Source of the DNA: Palsa-504 sp963744575
GTDB taxonomy: Bacteria > Actinomycetota > Actinomycetes > Streptosporangiales > Streptosporangiaceae
Reading direction: 5' to 3'
Assembly (NCBI GenBank): GCA_963744575.1
Contig: CAVUUF010000001.1
Coordinates: forward strand, 301,761 to 365,760
Length of the DNA: 64,000 nucleotides
Shown here: in pieces, positions 18,035 through 26,631 of the stretch
How the letters are laid out: every line of letters starts with the position of its first letter
Numbering within the stretch: the stretch's first letter is position 1
The notes under the pieces: generated by a model
What the model was told of the DNA's origin: nothing
Seen by the model: the letters and a program-made list of their open reading frames with translations, nothing else
The model's database searches: none
Position numbers and translations under genes: made by a program

Positions 18035-18885
18035 CCCGAATCCGCGAGTAGCGCGGTGAACCGGCTGTGTCTCCGTAAATGATCTTCATGGGCCAGGATT
18101 CCGGGTGGCGGGCATGCTGACAGGCCGGGTCAGCGCCGGGTTCGCGGGTGGGTATGTTTCTGCGGATCGGGGCTGGTCAGCCGTGGGCCAGGACGGGGAG
18201 CCGGGGCTCTGGGTCCGCGGGTCAGGCCGGTGCTGGCAGTTGCCGGAGCCGGGCGAGAATCTCGGGAAGCAGGCAGTGGCCGGGCGGGAGCCGCAGCACC
18301 AGGTGGCGGGCGTGGCGGATCAGCCGCCCCGGGACGGCGGTCAGCCGCCACCGCAGGGTGGCGATCATGGCCTTGCCGCCACGCACGCCGTGCCCTGCCG
18401 CGATGTCCTCGCCGGCGGTCGTGGCGGTGAGCTGGTGCAGCCAGGCGGCCATGGTCGCGGCGAGCAGCGCCCCCCGCATCCAGGCCAGGTTCACCTGCGG
18501 GTAGCCGGAGGGGAGGTGCCGCAGAGCGGCGCCGAGCTTGCTGTCGCGGAAGATGTTCTCCACCGTGGTGCGGTGACGGTGCCAGTGCTCCACGGCGGCT
18601 GCCTTATCCGGGCTGGACACGTCCAGGTTCGTCAAGATGAACAAATAGGCGTAGACGGCGGGCTGCTGCGCCAGCTCCGGGAACAGCATCCCCCGCTGGT
18701 CCGGGTGCAGGGTGCGCCGACGCCGGGACCGCGGGCCGGCGGAGACCTGCGCCGGGTCCAGCAGGACCCGGCGGACCAGCAGCCGGGTATTGGCCGGCCA
18801 CCAGTCCGGGCAGTACTCCGCGACGGCGACCTGCGCGCCGTCCATGTCGATCGCGTCGTGCCACCGACTTACTCGCGGATTCGGG
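18035..18885 (-). mobile_element. Internally deleted IS1380-type element (non-autonomous)
   Basis: The 851-bp element keeps both termini (CCCGAATCCGCGAGTA and its inverted copy) but has lost ~900 bp relative to the full copy at 40017-41779. The deletion joins the transposase at about codon 275 to the other terminal repeat. At the joint, GTGCCACCG resembles GTGTCACCG of the full copy's end, so microhomology is likely. It is flanked by TCTGA on both sides (18030-18034 and 18886-18890), the same 5-bp repeat seen at the full copy. Confidence 0.85.
18222..18845 (-). pseudogene. IS1380-type transposase, C-terminal 207 codons
   Basis: The frame MDGAQVAVAEYCPDWWPANT to the end is almost identical to the last 207 residues of the full transposase at 40135-41592, including the catalytic-Glu block TTVENIFRDSKLGAALRHLP. 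Both catalytic Asp blocks were lost in the deletion. It could in principle be mobilised by the full copy. Confidence 0.85.
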
Positions 18886-19021
18886 TCTGATCAAGCCTCG
18901 GCGCGGTAATAGTGGTTCAAATTTTTCCGGCTTCGCGCCGCGGGGTGTCCTTTCCGGGCGGGCCCGTCGGTCCTTCTCACGGGTGGCGCTCGCCACCACG
19001 CGGGGAGAAACGAGGAGACCG

Positions 19022-19435
19022 ATGACCAGCAAGACCGCCACGGCAGGGTCCGACGCCGACCGGCAGGCCGTTCTCGACGTGCTCGCGCGCGTGTACCAGG
19101 CGTGGGAAGCCGGCGACGCCGAGGCGTTCGTGGCCGATTACGCCGAGGACGCCAGCGTGATCCAGTCCGGCGTCTACGAGAAGGACCGCGAGGAGATCCG
19201 CACGAATATGGCCGCGGCGTTCGCGGGCCCGCTCAGCGGGTCGCGGGTGGCCGCCCGCCCGGTGGACGTCCGCTTTCTTACCGGCGACACGGCCATCGTG
19301 GTCAGCGAGGACGGGATCATCTTCCCCGGGCAGGACGCTGTCGCGAGCGAGCGGCTGGTGCGCGCGACCTGGGTGCTGGTCAGGCGCGACGGCGGCTGGC
19401 GCATCGCCTCCTACCACAACAGCCCCGCCAGCTAA
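19022..19435 (+). CDS. SgcJ/EcaC-type NTF2-fold protein
   Basis: A 137-residue protein: VLDVLARVYQAWEAGDAEAF, VADYAEDASVIQ, then VRATWVLVRRDGGWRIASYH at the C-terminus, the DUF4440/SgcJ pattern. AACGAGGAGACC precedes the ATG at 19022; the frame is open to 18983 but without a ribosome site. A perfect hairpin follows the stop, so it is a single transcription unit. Ligand unknown. Confidence 0.8.
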   Translation: MTSKTATAGSDADRQAVLDVLARVYQAWEAGDAEAFVADYAEDASVIQSGVYEKDREEIRTNMAAAFAGPLSGSRVAARPVDVRFLTGDTAIVVSEDGIIFPGQDAVASERLVRATWVLVRRDGGWRIASYHNSPAS

Positions 19436-19446
19436 GGCGCAGTCTT

Positions 19447-19491
19447 CCGGGTACGGGGCGCCTCCCTTCTGGGGAGCCGCCCCGTACCCGG
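19447..19491 (+). terminator. Intrinsic terminator hairpin
   Basis: CCGGGTACGGGGCG pairs perfectly with CGCCCCGTACCCGG (14 bp). The 17-base middle can also fold (CTCCC/GGGGAG). It begins 12 bases after the stop of the SgcJ-like gene. Confidence 0.75.
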
Positions 19492-19590
19492 ATCCAAACG
19501 GGTTCCAGGGCCGTGGCAGCAGTTGTCGCAGTCGTGATCGCCCGGGTAAAACGGTACGGCATGGTCGGCTCAACGGAAGGAGCCTTGACG

Positions 19591-19950
19591 ATGGCGCTGT
19601 ATGTGGCCTTGTGCTACTACGACCGGGACCACCACTGGGACTCGGTGCCGGATATGGAGTTCACCCCCGAGTACACGGAGTTTGCCCGGCGGGCCACCGA
19701 GGCCGGGGTCATGCGCGGCGGTGAAGCTCTGTACCCGGTGACCATGTCGACGACTATCACCGTCTCGGGCGGCAAGGGCGGCGACGTCCTGGTGACCGAC
19801 GGCCCTTACGCCGAGGCGAAGGAGGTCTTGGCCGGGTACTTCCTGCTGGCGGCGGCCGACCTGGACGAGGCCATCGCGTGGGCGGCGCAGATCCCGGCTG
19901 CCTGGCGGGGGAAGATCGAGCTTCGCCCGGTAGCGCCGGCCCACGCCTAG
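19591..19950 (+). CDS. DGPF/YCII-type protein, module 1
   Basis: A 119-residue ferredoxin-like-fold protein: MALYVALCYYDRDHHWDSVP, PEYTEFARRATEAGVMRGGE, then VTDGPYAEAKEVLAGYFLL. The DGPF motif reads DGPY here. The C-terminus is AADLDEAIAWAAQIPAAWRG. GAAGGAG lies ~9 bases upstream of the ATG. The ECF42 sigma gene begins directly after its stop. This pairing is known for ECF42 sigma factors, for which DGPF proteins are the conserved neighbours. Confidence 0.85.
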   Translation: MALYVALCYYDRDHHWDSVPDMEFTPEYTEFARRATEAGVMRGGEALYPVTMSTTITVSGGKGGDVLVTDGPYAEAKEVLAGYFLLAAADLDEAIAWAAQIPAAWRGKIELRPVAPAHA

Positions 19951-19962
19951 GTGCGCCCTGGC

Positions 19963-21225
19963 ATGGACGCCGCCGGCACTCTGGCCGAGGTGCTGAAGGG
20001 CGAAGGTCCCAGGGTGCTGGCCACGCTGGCCAGGACCATCGGCGACCTGGCCGTCGCCGAGGACGCGCTGTCCGAGGCCACGATCACCGCCCTGGATGCC
20101 TGGCCCAAAACGGGGATCCCTGACAACCCGCGGGCCTGGCTGGCGGTGGTCGCCCGCCGCAAGGCGCTTGACCTGCTGCGACGCGAGTCAGCCCGGGGCG
20201 CCAAGGAGACCGCCGCGTTCCGGTGGGGAACCGGGGCCGCACCGGACCAGATCGAGGAGGCGATCGAGGCGATGGAGCCAGAGACGTCTCTGCGCGACGA
20301 CATGCTGCGCCTGATCTTCACCTGCTGCCACCCGGCGCTGAGCCGTGAGGCCCAGGTGGCCCTCTCGCTGCGCACGCTGGCCCGGCTCGAGGTGCCGGCC
20401 ATCGCCCGCGCCTTCCTGGTGCCTGAGGCCACCATGGCCAAGCGCCTGGTGCGGGCCCGCGCCAAGATCACCACCGCCCGCATCCCCTACGCGATCCCCT
20501 CCGACACCGAGCTTCCCGGCCGGCTGGCCGCGGTGCTGGCGGTGGTGTACCTGATCGCCACCGAGGCCCACGCCCCGACCGGCGGGCACGCGGTGGCCCG
20601 GGTCGACCTCGAGGCCGAGGCGATCCGGCTGGCCCGCTTGCTGGCCAGCCTGATGCCCGACGAGCCCGAGGCGCTCTCCCTGCTCGCCTTGTTGCTGCTG
20701 ACCTCGGCCCGCACCCCCGCCCGCACCGACGCCGACGGTAACCCGGTGACCCTGGCCGACCAGGACCGCACCCGCTGGAACCGAGCCGCGATCGCCGAGG
20801 GTTCGGCGTGGCTGTCCAAGGCGGTGGCCCGGTCCGGCGGGGTCGCCGGACCCTATCAGATCCAGGCTCACCTCGCCGCGGCCCACTCGACCGCTCTCAG
20901 CTGGCAGGAGACGGACTGGGACCGGATCGTCGGCCTCTACGACCTGCTCGGGTCGATCACGGCCAGCCCGGTGGTGGCGCTCAACCGGGCGGTCGCGGTT
21001 ACCGAGCGCGACGGCCCCGAGGCGGGGCTGGCTGCCCTGAAGACCATCGCCGGCCTGGAGTACTCCCATCTGTGGCACGCTGCCCTGGCGGACAACCTGC
21101 GCCGGCTCGGCCGCACGAGCGACGCGGCCGGAGAACTTCACGCCGCGGTGACCCTGGCGCCCAGCGAGGTCGAACAGCGCCTCCTGCAGGGCCGTCTGCG
21201 CAAGGTGCGGTCCGAGCTCGGCTGA
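19963..21225 (+). CDS. ECF42-type sigma factor with C-terminal TPR-like extension, module 1
   Basis: About 420 residues, twice the size of a normal ECF. Region 2: AVAEDALSEATITALDAWPK, then NPRAWLAVVARRKALDLLRR. Region 4: HPALSREAQVALSLRTLARL and IARAFLVPEATMAKRLVRAR. The extension begins with PYAIPSDTELPGRLAAVLAV, VYLIATEAH, and ends with VVALNRAVAVTERDGPEAGL, the DUF6596/ECF42 pattern. There is no anti-sigma factor; the extension is thought to control activity. A GTG at 19951 abuts the previous stop; the ATG at 19963 is used here. Confidence 0.9.
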   Translation: MDAAGTLAEVLKGEGPRVLATLARTIGDLAVAEDALSEATITALDAWPKTGIPDNPRAWLAVVARRKALDLLRRESARGAKETAAFRWGTGAAPDQIEEAIEAMEPETSLRDDMLRLIFTCCHPALSREAQVALSLRTLARLEVPAIARAFLVPEATMAKRLVRARAKITTARIPYAIPSDTELPGRLAAVLAVVYLIATEAHAPTGGHAVARVDLEAEAIRLARLLASLMPDEPEALSLLALLLLTSARTPARTDADGNPVTLADQDRTRWNRAAIAEGSAWLSKAVARSGGVAGPYQIQAHLAAAHSTALSWQETDWDRIVGLYDLLGSITASPVVALNRAVAVTERDGPEAGLAALKTIAGLEYSHLWHAALADNLRRLGRTSDAAGELHAAVTLAPSEVEQRLLQGRLRKVRSELG

Positions 21226-21437
21226 CCGCGTCCTGGTTTTCTCGCTTTCCTTGCCTGGCTTTCTCCCCGGATATGTCCTGCGCCCGGTTCACCGTTCGTC
21301 CTTTCCCTGCAAGAGCGGTCCCCGATCTCGCGGACCGCCCAGGGAAGGAGAAGCAGATGACTGGCAGCAGCACCAAGCAGGCCGGGGCGCCGGGCGTCAG
21401 ATCCGGTACCCAGCTGAGTTCACAAGGAGGCACCACC

Positions 21438-21917
21438 ATGACCGACGAAACCATCAGCGCAACCACGATCATTAGCGCCCCAGCCGAGGCGATCTTCGCC
21501 GTACTCGCCGACCCCGCCAAGCACGCCGCGATCGACGGCACCGGGTGGGTCCGCGAGCCCCTTGACGGCCAGCCGCTGACCGCGGCGGGTCAGGTGTTCC
21601 GGATGGCCATGTACAACGACAACGTCCCGGGCGGGCACTACCGGATGGCCAACCGGGTACAGGTGTTCGACCCGCCACGCGCCATCTCCTGGGAGCCAGG
21701 CATGGACACCGGCGATGGCAACCCGCAGATCGTCGGCCACATCTGGCGTTACGACCTGGCCCCTGCCGGACCATCGGGAACCAAGACCACCCTCTCCTAT
21801 GACTGGTCGGCGGTCCCCGACTCCCTCCGCCAGCGACTCCCATTCCCATTCCCCCCGTTTGCCGCAGATCATCTGAGCAACTCTCTGGCTCACCTCGCCG
21901 AACTGGTCACCGGGTAA
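21438..21917 (+). CDS. SRPBCC-family (START-like) protein
   Basis: A 159-residue helix-grip protein: ISATTIISAPAEAIFAVLAD, PAKHAAIDGTGWVRE, then VQVFDPPRAISWEPGMD and a C-terminal helix FAADHLSNSLAHLAELV. AAGGAGG lies 7 bases before the ATG at 21438. A second in-frame ATG at 21357, also with GGAG, would add 27 residues. SRPBCC proteins bind hydrophobic ligands. It follows the sigma gene by ~210 bases and could belong to its regulon. Confidence 0.8.
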   Translation: MTDETISATTIISAPAEAIFAVLADPAKHAAIDGTGWVREPLDGQPLTAAGQVFRMAMYNDNVPGGHYRMANRVQVFDPPRAISWEPGMDTGDGNPQIVGHIWRYDLAPAGPSGTKTTLSYDWSAVPDSLRQRLPFPFPPFAADHLSNSLAHLAELVTG

Positions 21918-22039
21918 CCGGCCAGCAGGCCGGCCAGTCCCTGCCTCTGGCCTGGCCAGGCCGGGTGGCTGTATACGTGGTCGCCGGAGCTGCCGGAGCC
22001 CGGCGCTGTCCGGGCTCCGGCCGGCTCACAGGGCCGCCG

Positions 22040-22344
22040 GCGGCCCGGACACCCCCGCCTACGCCGCCCTGGCCGGCGTCGCCGACCCGGCCAGGCGTCC
22101 GCCCGCCTACATCGAGGTCGCCCAGCTCGACATGTTCCGCGACGAAGACCTCGCCTACGCCCTGCGCCTCGGCCAGGCCGGCGTACCCGTCGAGTTCCGC
22201 CTTCACCTCGGCGCCCCGCACGAATTCGACTTCATCGCCTTCAACGCCACCGCCGCCCGGCGCCATCGCCGACCGCGTTCTTTCGAGCACTGGATGCCCC
22301 TGTCCCTCACCGGTGGCTGCCGTGCAGCCAGCCCTGATAAATGA
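22040..22344 (+). pseudogene. Alpha/beta-hydrolase-3 (esterase), C-terminal remnant
   Basis: The frame gives RPPAYIEVAQLDMFRDEDLA, YALRLGQAGVPVEFRLHLGA, PHEFDFIA. This is the C-terminal end of HSL-type esterases: the catalytic Asp in E(V)xxLDxFRDE and the catalytic His in GAPHxFD. The nucleophile half is missing, and no start or ribosome site precedes it. Confidence 0.65.
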
Positions 22345-22426
22345 TCGCCGCAGCGTCCTGGCCGCACAGCCAGCACCGATCAGATAATCTGCGTGCCTCT
22401 ACGATCGGAGTCCGTCAGCACACGTC

Positions 22427-22503
22427 GCGTAAATATTCGGCGTTAGGCGCGATCTTGCAAAGCGGCGACACCCGGCAACTGCTCACTCACTGTGATAGCT
22501 ACC
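22427..22503 (-). repeat. Two-box intergenic repeat, copy R4
   Basis: On the minus strand, GGTAGCTATCACAG (box A variant) is followed 58 bases later by GCCGAATATTTACGC (box B variant). It is the most diverged of the copies and lies in a gap with no gene (22345-22576). Confidence 0.4.
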
Positions 22504-22576
22504 GTCTGCCTGGCATGCTGCTGTTGGCGTGCTGGTCACGGGAGTTGCGCGTAATCGGAGGTTTCGTAGCGGCGGG

Positions 22577-23860
22577 TTAACCGCCCGCGTCGCAGTCGTC
22601 GGCCCGTCGCAGGAGCACGGTTCGTTCGGGGCCGTTCCTGGTGAGGGCGGCTGCCCGGCGGAACTCGCCGGCGGCCTCGCCGTGACGGCCGAGCCTGGCC
22701 AGCAGGTCGCCGCGGACGCTCGGCAAGTGGTGGTAGCCGGCGAGCGCGGGCTCGGCCGCTAGCCCGTCGACGATCCGCAGTCCCTGCTCGGTGTCGCCTG
22801 CCATCGCCACCGCGACCGCCCGGTTCAGCTCCACCACAGGGGATGGCGTCAGTGTGGCGAGAGCCTCGTACAGCATCGCTATCTGCCGCCAGTCCGTCTC
22901 GGCCGCGGTGCGGGCCCGCGCGTGGCACGTCGCGATCGCCGCCTGCAGCACGTACGGGCCGGGCGGCTGCCCCAGTTGCTGCGCCCGGAGCAGGGCGGTG
23001 AAGCCGCGCCTGATCAGCAGGTGGTCCCAGCGGCCGCGGTTCTGCTCGGGGAGCGGGACCGGCAGGCCGTCCGGATCGAGCCGGGCCGGGATGCGCGACG
23101 CCTGGATCTCCATCAGCGCGGCGAGGCCGTGCACCTCAGGCTCGTCCGGCATCAGCCCGGCCAGCACCCGGCCGAGCCGCAGTGCCTCGTAACACAGCGC
23201 GGGGCGCATCCAGTCGTCCCCGGCCATCGCCGAGTATCCCTCGTTGAAGATCAGGTAGAGAACCTCGAGCACCGACGCCAGCCGGGCCGGCCGGGCCGCG
23301 GGCGGCGGCACCTCGAAGGGGACCTCGTTGCTGGCCAGCGTGCGCTTGGCCCGCGTGATCCGCTTCGCGATCGTGGGCTCCGCGGTGAGGAGCCCGCGCG
23401 CGATCTCCTCGGTGGTCAGGCCGCCGAGCAGGCGCAGCGTGAGGGCAACCCGCGCCTCGGTGGACAGCACCGGATGGCAGGAGATGAACATCAGCCGCAG
23501 CAGGTCGTCGTCTATCCGCTCATCGTCAACATCGTCAAGGACGGCGTCGAACTCCGCGGAAGCATCCTGCCGCGCGGTCTCGATCTCGCGGCCGAGCAGG
23601 CTGAGCTTGCCGGCGAGCCGTTCGTCGCGGCGGATGCGGTCGATGGCCCGGTGCTTGGCGGTCAGCATGAGCCACGCACCGGGCCGGGCAGGGATGCCCT
23701 CGACCGGCCACTGCTCCAGCGCGGCGACGAGGGCATCCTGCGCTAGTTCCTCCGCGAGCCCGACATCCCGTACGAGCCTCGCGAGGCCGGCGATGATGCG
23801 GGCGGACTCGATCCGCCACACCGCGTCGATCGTGCGGTGCGCCGCACTGTCCGTGGTCAT
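22577..23860 (-). CDS. ECF42-type sigma factor, module 2
   Basis: 427 residues with the same architecture as the sigma factor at 19963 but clearly a separate paralogue. Region 2: GLAEELAQDALVAALEQWPV, then RPGAWLMLTAKHRAIDRIRR. Region 4: HPVLSTEARVALTLRLLGGL, TTEEIARGLLTAEPTIAKRI. Extension: ASVLEVLYLIFNEGYSAMAG and VVELNRAVAVAMAGDTEQGL. It is the last gene of a five-gene minus-strand run and starts 13 bases after the DGPF gene. No anti-sigma factor is present. Confidence 0.9.
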   Translation of the reverse strand: MTTDSAAHRTIDAVWRIESARIIAGLARLVRDVGLAEELAQDALVAALEQWPVEGIPARPGAWLMLTAKHRAIDRIRRDERLAGKLSLLGREIETARQDASAEFDAVLDDVDDERIDDDLLRLMFISCHPVLSTEARVALTLRLLGGLTTEEIARGLLTAEPTIAKRITRAKRTLASNEVPFEVPPPAARPARLASVLEVLYLIFNEGYSAMAGDDWMRPALCYEALRLGRVLAGLMPDEPEVHGLAALMEIQASRIPARLDPDGLPVPLPEQNRGRWDHLLIRRGFTALLRAQQLGQPPGPYVLQAAIATCHARARTAAETDWRQIAMLYEALATLTPSPVVELNRAVAVAMAGDTEQGLRIVDGLAAEPALAGYHHLPSVRGDLLARLGRHGEAAGEFRRAAALTRNGPERTVLLRRADDCDAGG

Positions 23861-23873
23861 GGGCCGGCGGTCA

Positions 23874-24200
23874 TCAGCCCTCGGGGCCGAACACCTGGCG
23901 GATGTCGCCCTCGCCGTCGCCGACTATCTTCCAGAACCGCCTGGCCAGTTCAACCGCCTCGTCCGTGGAGCGCGCCTCGATCAGCGCGAAGCTGACGATC
24001 ACCTCTTTGGACTCGGTGAACGGCCCGTCGGTCAGCGTGATGTTCCCGCCGGCGGCGGTGACGTGCGTGCCGCGGTCCAGGCCGCCGGTCGCCAGGAGCA
24101 CGCCGGCCCGGGTCAGTTCCTCGACGAACCGCCCCATATTGGCGTACATCTGCTCGTCTGGCGCTCGGCCGCCACCGTTGACCGTCATCAGGAACCGCAT
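23874..24200 (-). CDS. DGPF/YCII-type protein, module 2
   Basis: A 108-residue protein starting MRFLMTVNGGGRAPDEQMYA and carrying the canonical motif LTDGPFTESKEVIVSFALIE. The start at 24200 has GGAGGT just upstream; the frame stays open to 24320, but that would overlap the reductase gene and adds a non-family leader. The next gene is its ECF42 partner. DGPF proteins are the presumed effectors or modulators of ECF42 systems; the biochemistry is not settled. Confidence 0.85.
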   Translation of the reverse strand: MRFLMTVNGGGRAPDEQMYANMGRFVEELTRAGVLLATGGLDRGTHVTAAGGNITLTDGPFTESKEVIVSFALIEARSTDEAVELARRFWKIVGDGEGDIRQVFGPEG

Positions 24201-24316
24201 AACGAGACCTCCGAAATTAATCCCGCCGCCGTGTCCGCCTAGGACGAGATCGTAGCGGCTGCCTTTGCTGATCACCCGGGACTGTGGCCCGGCCTCGCTG
24301 TTGCCCATCGCCTGAG

Positions 24317-24859
24317 TCACGCCGTCAGCGTGTAGCGCAGCGCGACGACGCCGTTGCCGTGGGCATGGCAGTGAGCGAGCGTGAGGGGCAGGGTTTCGCC
24401 GTAGCCCTCGAACAGCCGCGCGCCCGAGCCGACGATCACCGGGTGGACGAGCAGCTGGAGCTCATCGAGCAGGCGCTCGCGCAGCAGGAACCGCACGAGG
24501 GTGCCGCTCGCCCCGACCGTGATGTCCCTGCCCGGCTGCTCCTTCAGCCTGGCCAGGGTGGCGCTCACGTCGCCGCTGATCACCGTCGTTGGCCCCCAGT
24601 CAGCGTTGTCCAGGGTGCTGGAGACGACGATCTTGGGGGTGTTCGTCATCAGCGGCGCGTGCGGCGGGGCCGCCGGGCCGGTGAATACGCCGCGGAACAG
24701 TTCGTAGGACCGCCGCCCGTACAGGTGGGCGCCGGCGCTCGCGATCCGGGGCATCACGGCCTGGTTTAGCTCGTCGTCGTAGTACGGCGGGTTCCACTTC
24801 TCCGGCGCTTCCACCACGCCGTCGAGCGTGATGAACATCCCGGCGATGATCTTCCTCAT
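24317..24859 (-). CDS. Dihydrofolate-reductase-like (RibD C-terminal) protein
   Basis: A 180-residue NADPH-binding fold: MRKIIAGMFITLDGVVEAPE, LYGRRSYELF, then KIVVSSTLDNADW, ITVGASGTLVRFLLRERLLD and ELQLLVHPVIVGSGARLF. This is the pattern of the stand-alone RibD-C/YyaP family, often found with YCII and SRPBCC genes. Its ATG overlaps the stop of the DUF4287 gene (ATGA). Substrate unknown. Confidence 0.85.
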   Translation of the reverse strand: MRKIIAGMFITLDGVVEAPEKWNPPYYDDELNQAVMPRIASAGAHLYGRRSYELFRGVFTGPAAPPHAPLMTNTPKIVVSSTLDNADWGPTTVISGDVSATLARLKEQPGRDITVGASGTLVRFLLRERLLDELQLLVHPVIVGSGARLFEGYGETLPLTLAHCHAHGNGVVALRYTLTA

Positions 24860-25125
24860 GCCGAATCAGTCCCTCCCGGGTGCGCGCCAGGGTGCGGGCC
24901 AGGGTGCGGGCCCTCGCCCGCGGCGCGCTGGGCGAGGGCGTACCCGACGAGGGCGGTCGCGTGGCCGTGGCCGATGCCATAGTCGGCCTTGAACCAGTCA
25001 ACGAGCTCCTTGTGCTTGGTCAGCTCGCTGGAGCCGATGAGGTCGAGCCAGTAGCTGATGGGCTTGCCGTACTTCTTCTCGATGGACGGGAAGTAGAACG
25101 CTGGGCCCGTGACGCGCTCAGGCAT
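24856..25125 (-). CDS. DUF4287-type small protein
   Basis: An 89-residue protein: FPSIEKKYGKPISYWLDLIG, ELVDWFKADYGIGHGHATAL. This is the DUF4287 pattern, with a Gly/Pro/His-rich tail (HPGPHPGAHPGG). It overlaps the hydrolase gene upstream by 8 bases and the reductase downstream by 4, so it is translated as part of the operon. The His-rich tail may bind metal; that is a guess. Confidence 0.75.
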   Translation of the reverse strand: MPERVTGPAFYFPSIEKKYGKPISYWLDLIGSSELTKHKELVDWFKADYGIGHGHATALVGYALAQRAAGEGPHPGPHPGAHPGGTDSA

Positions 25126-25966
25126 GGTGGCCTCCTGTCCGTGCGGTGTTGTTCGGGCCGGTGAGGAATTCGGTGAGGGTGTCGGCGATCACCGGGGCGT
25201 TGAGTGCCTTGGTGTGGCCGAGGCCGCGGCGCTGCACGAGGCGGGCGTCGGGAAGCGCGGCGGCGACAGCCTGCGCAGCATGCACGAAGAAGGCCGGGGT
25301 CTCCTTGCTTGCGCCGCACATGACGAGCGTCGGCACGGTGACTGACGCCCACCGGTCGGCCGGCAGCGGGCGTCCCCCCTGGTAGCCGCGCATGATCGCG
25401 GCGTCATAGGGCAGGGTGTGCGCCACGGCCGTGAGCGCCTTCCATGCCTTCGGCATCAGGCGCAGCATCGCGGGGACGAAGGCAGGCGCGCCCATGCCGT
25501 CCACCATGAAATAGCGGACCGCCGTGCCGCGCTGGCCGGCGTCGACCAGGGCGGTGACCCGCTGGAGGAGGTCGGCCGGCGGCCGCCGGTCGGCGGGGTC
25601 GACCACGAACGGTGGCTCGTGCATGGCCAGTCGGCGAATGGGCAACCCGGCCGCGGCCGCCTCCAGGGCCAGGACCGCGCCAGAGGAAAGGCCCCAGACG
25701 TGCGCGTGCCCGCCGGCCGCGTCGATCACCGCGGCGAGATCCTCGATCTCGCGCTCGACGGCATACGGCTTGGTGTCGCCGCTATCGCCGCGGCCCCGGC
25801 GGTCGTAGCTGTAGACGGTGAAGCGCGCCGCCAGCAGCCCAGCGAGCTTGACCTGGCCGGGATAGCGGCGGTAACTGAACGCGCCGGGGACCAGGACCAG
25901 GGGGTCGCCGTCGCCTTCGCGGTCGTAGGCGATGATGGTGCCGTCGCGTGAGGTAGTGGTGGGCAT
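25118..25966 (-). CDS. Alpha/beta hydrolase
   Basis: A 282-residue hydrolase and first gene of the minus-strand operon. DPLVLVPGAFSYRRYPG gives the oxyanion-loop region, VYSYDRRGRGDSGDT follows, WGLSSGAVLALEAA is the nucleophile elbow (GLSSG), and GLGHTKALNAPVIADTL carries the catalytic His. The start at 25966 gives MPTTTSRDGTIIAYDREGDG with CGGAGAA upstream; the longer open frame to 26110 has no such site. It belongs to the family often called alpha/beta hydrolase with YCII partners. Confidence 0.85.
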   Translation of the reverse strand: MPTTTSRDGTIIAYDREGDGDPLVLVPGAFSYRRYPGQVKLAGLLAARFTVYSYDRRGRGDSGDTKPYAVEREIEDLAAVIDAAGGHAHVWGLSSGAVLALEAAAAGLPIRRLAMHEPPFVVDPADRRPPADLLQRVTALVDAGQRGTAVRYFMVDGMGAPAFVPAMLRLMPKAWKALTAVAHTLPYDAAIMRGYQGGRPLPADRWASVTVPTLVMCGASKETPAFFVHAAQAVAAALPDARLVQRRGLGHTKALNAPVIADTLTEFLTGPNNTARTGGHHA

Positions 25967-26631
25967 GATGGTTCTCCGTGGTTCGCGCGGCCTCCTCGGC
26001 GGGCCGCTCTCACTAGTGCTTCGAACGAGCGACCCCGGAATGGACACGGCCAGCGCGCGGGAGCGGCGCGGGCCGGACCGTATAGCTCTAGTCATCGAAC
26101 CGGCAACCAAGCGGATGACTCGGGCTAGTCCTGACTGCCCTGGACACGGCTGAGGAGGCCCGGCACGTGGTGCTCATGGCGAGAACGCGTAACACCCATC
26201 TCGGCGCCCGACAGGAAGAGCGCGCCGGTTGTCTATGAGGACGACCCCGGCGACGCTAACGGAGTGGTAGCCAGAGCAAAAGACGGTTCGCTCCCCGGGT
26301 GGGCCCTGCCCTTGGGGAGCAGTCGTCAGCATCAGGTCATGGCGCGACGTGATACTTACCATCCATCCACGCGTCGACGCTGTAGCCCATCTGCGATGAC
26401 GCAGGCCAGGCCGGGGGCGGTGCGCTCTGCTGCAGGCCAAACTTATACGGTCATCAAGCCGGCGGTCTGACCGCCACGTCGCCCGTGTCTTCGCGGAGCC
26501 CATGGGCGTGGATCTCATCGGCTACGCCGGTCGTAACCCGGTCAGTCGCAGCTGACGTGACAGACAGGGCTGGCGCAGCCCGTGCGCTCTGAGATCGACG
26601 CGCCCGGAGCCGTCGCGGGCCAACGCCCGGC
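25967..26631. other. Upstream region of the ECF42/hydrolase operon
   Basis: No gene is visible. It holds the candidate operon promoter at 26079-26106. Near 26434-26453 is an isolated partial copy of repeat box B (GACCGTATAAGTTTGGCC on the minus strand). Confidence 0.4.
26079..26106 (-). promoter_or_regulatory. Candidate promoter for the minus-strand operon
   Basis: On the minus strand TTGCCG, a 16-base spacer and TATACG. The match is moderate. The site is ~110 bases upstream of the hydrolase ATG. Confidence 0.3.
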
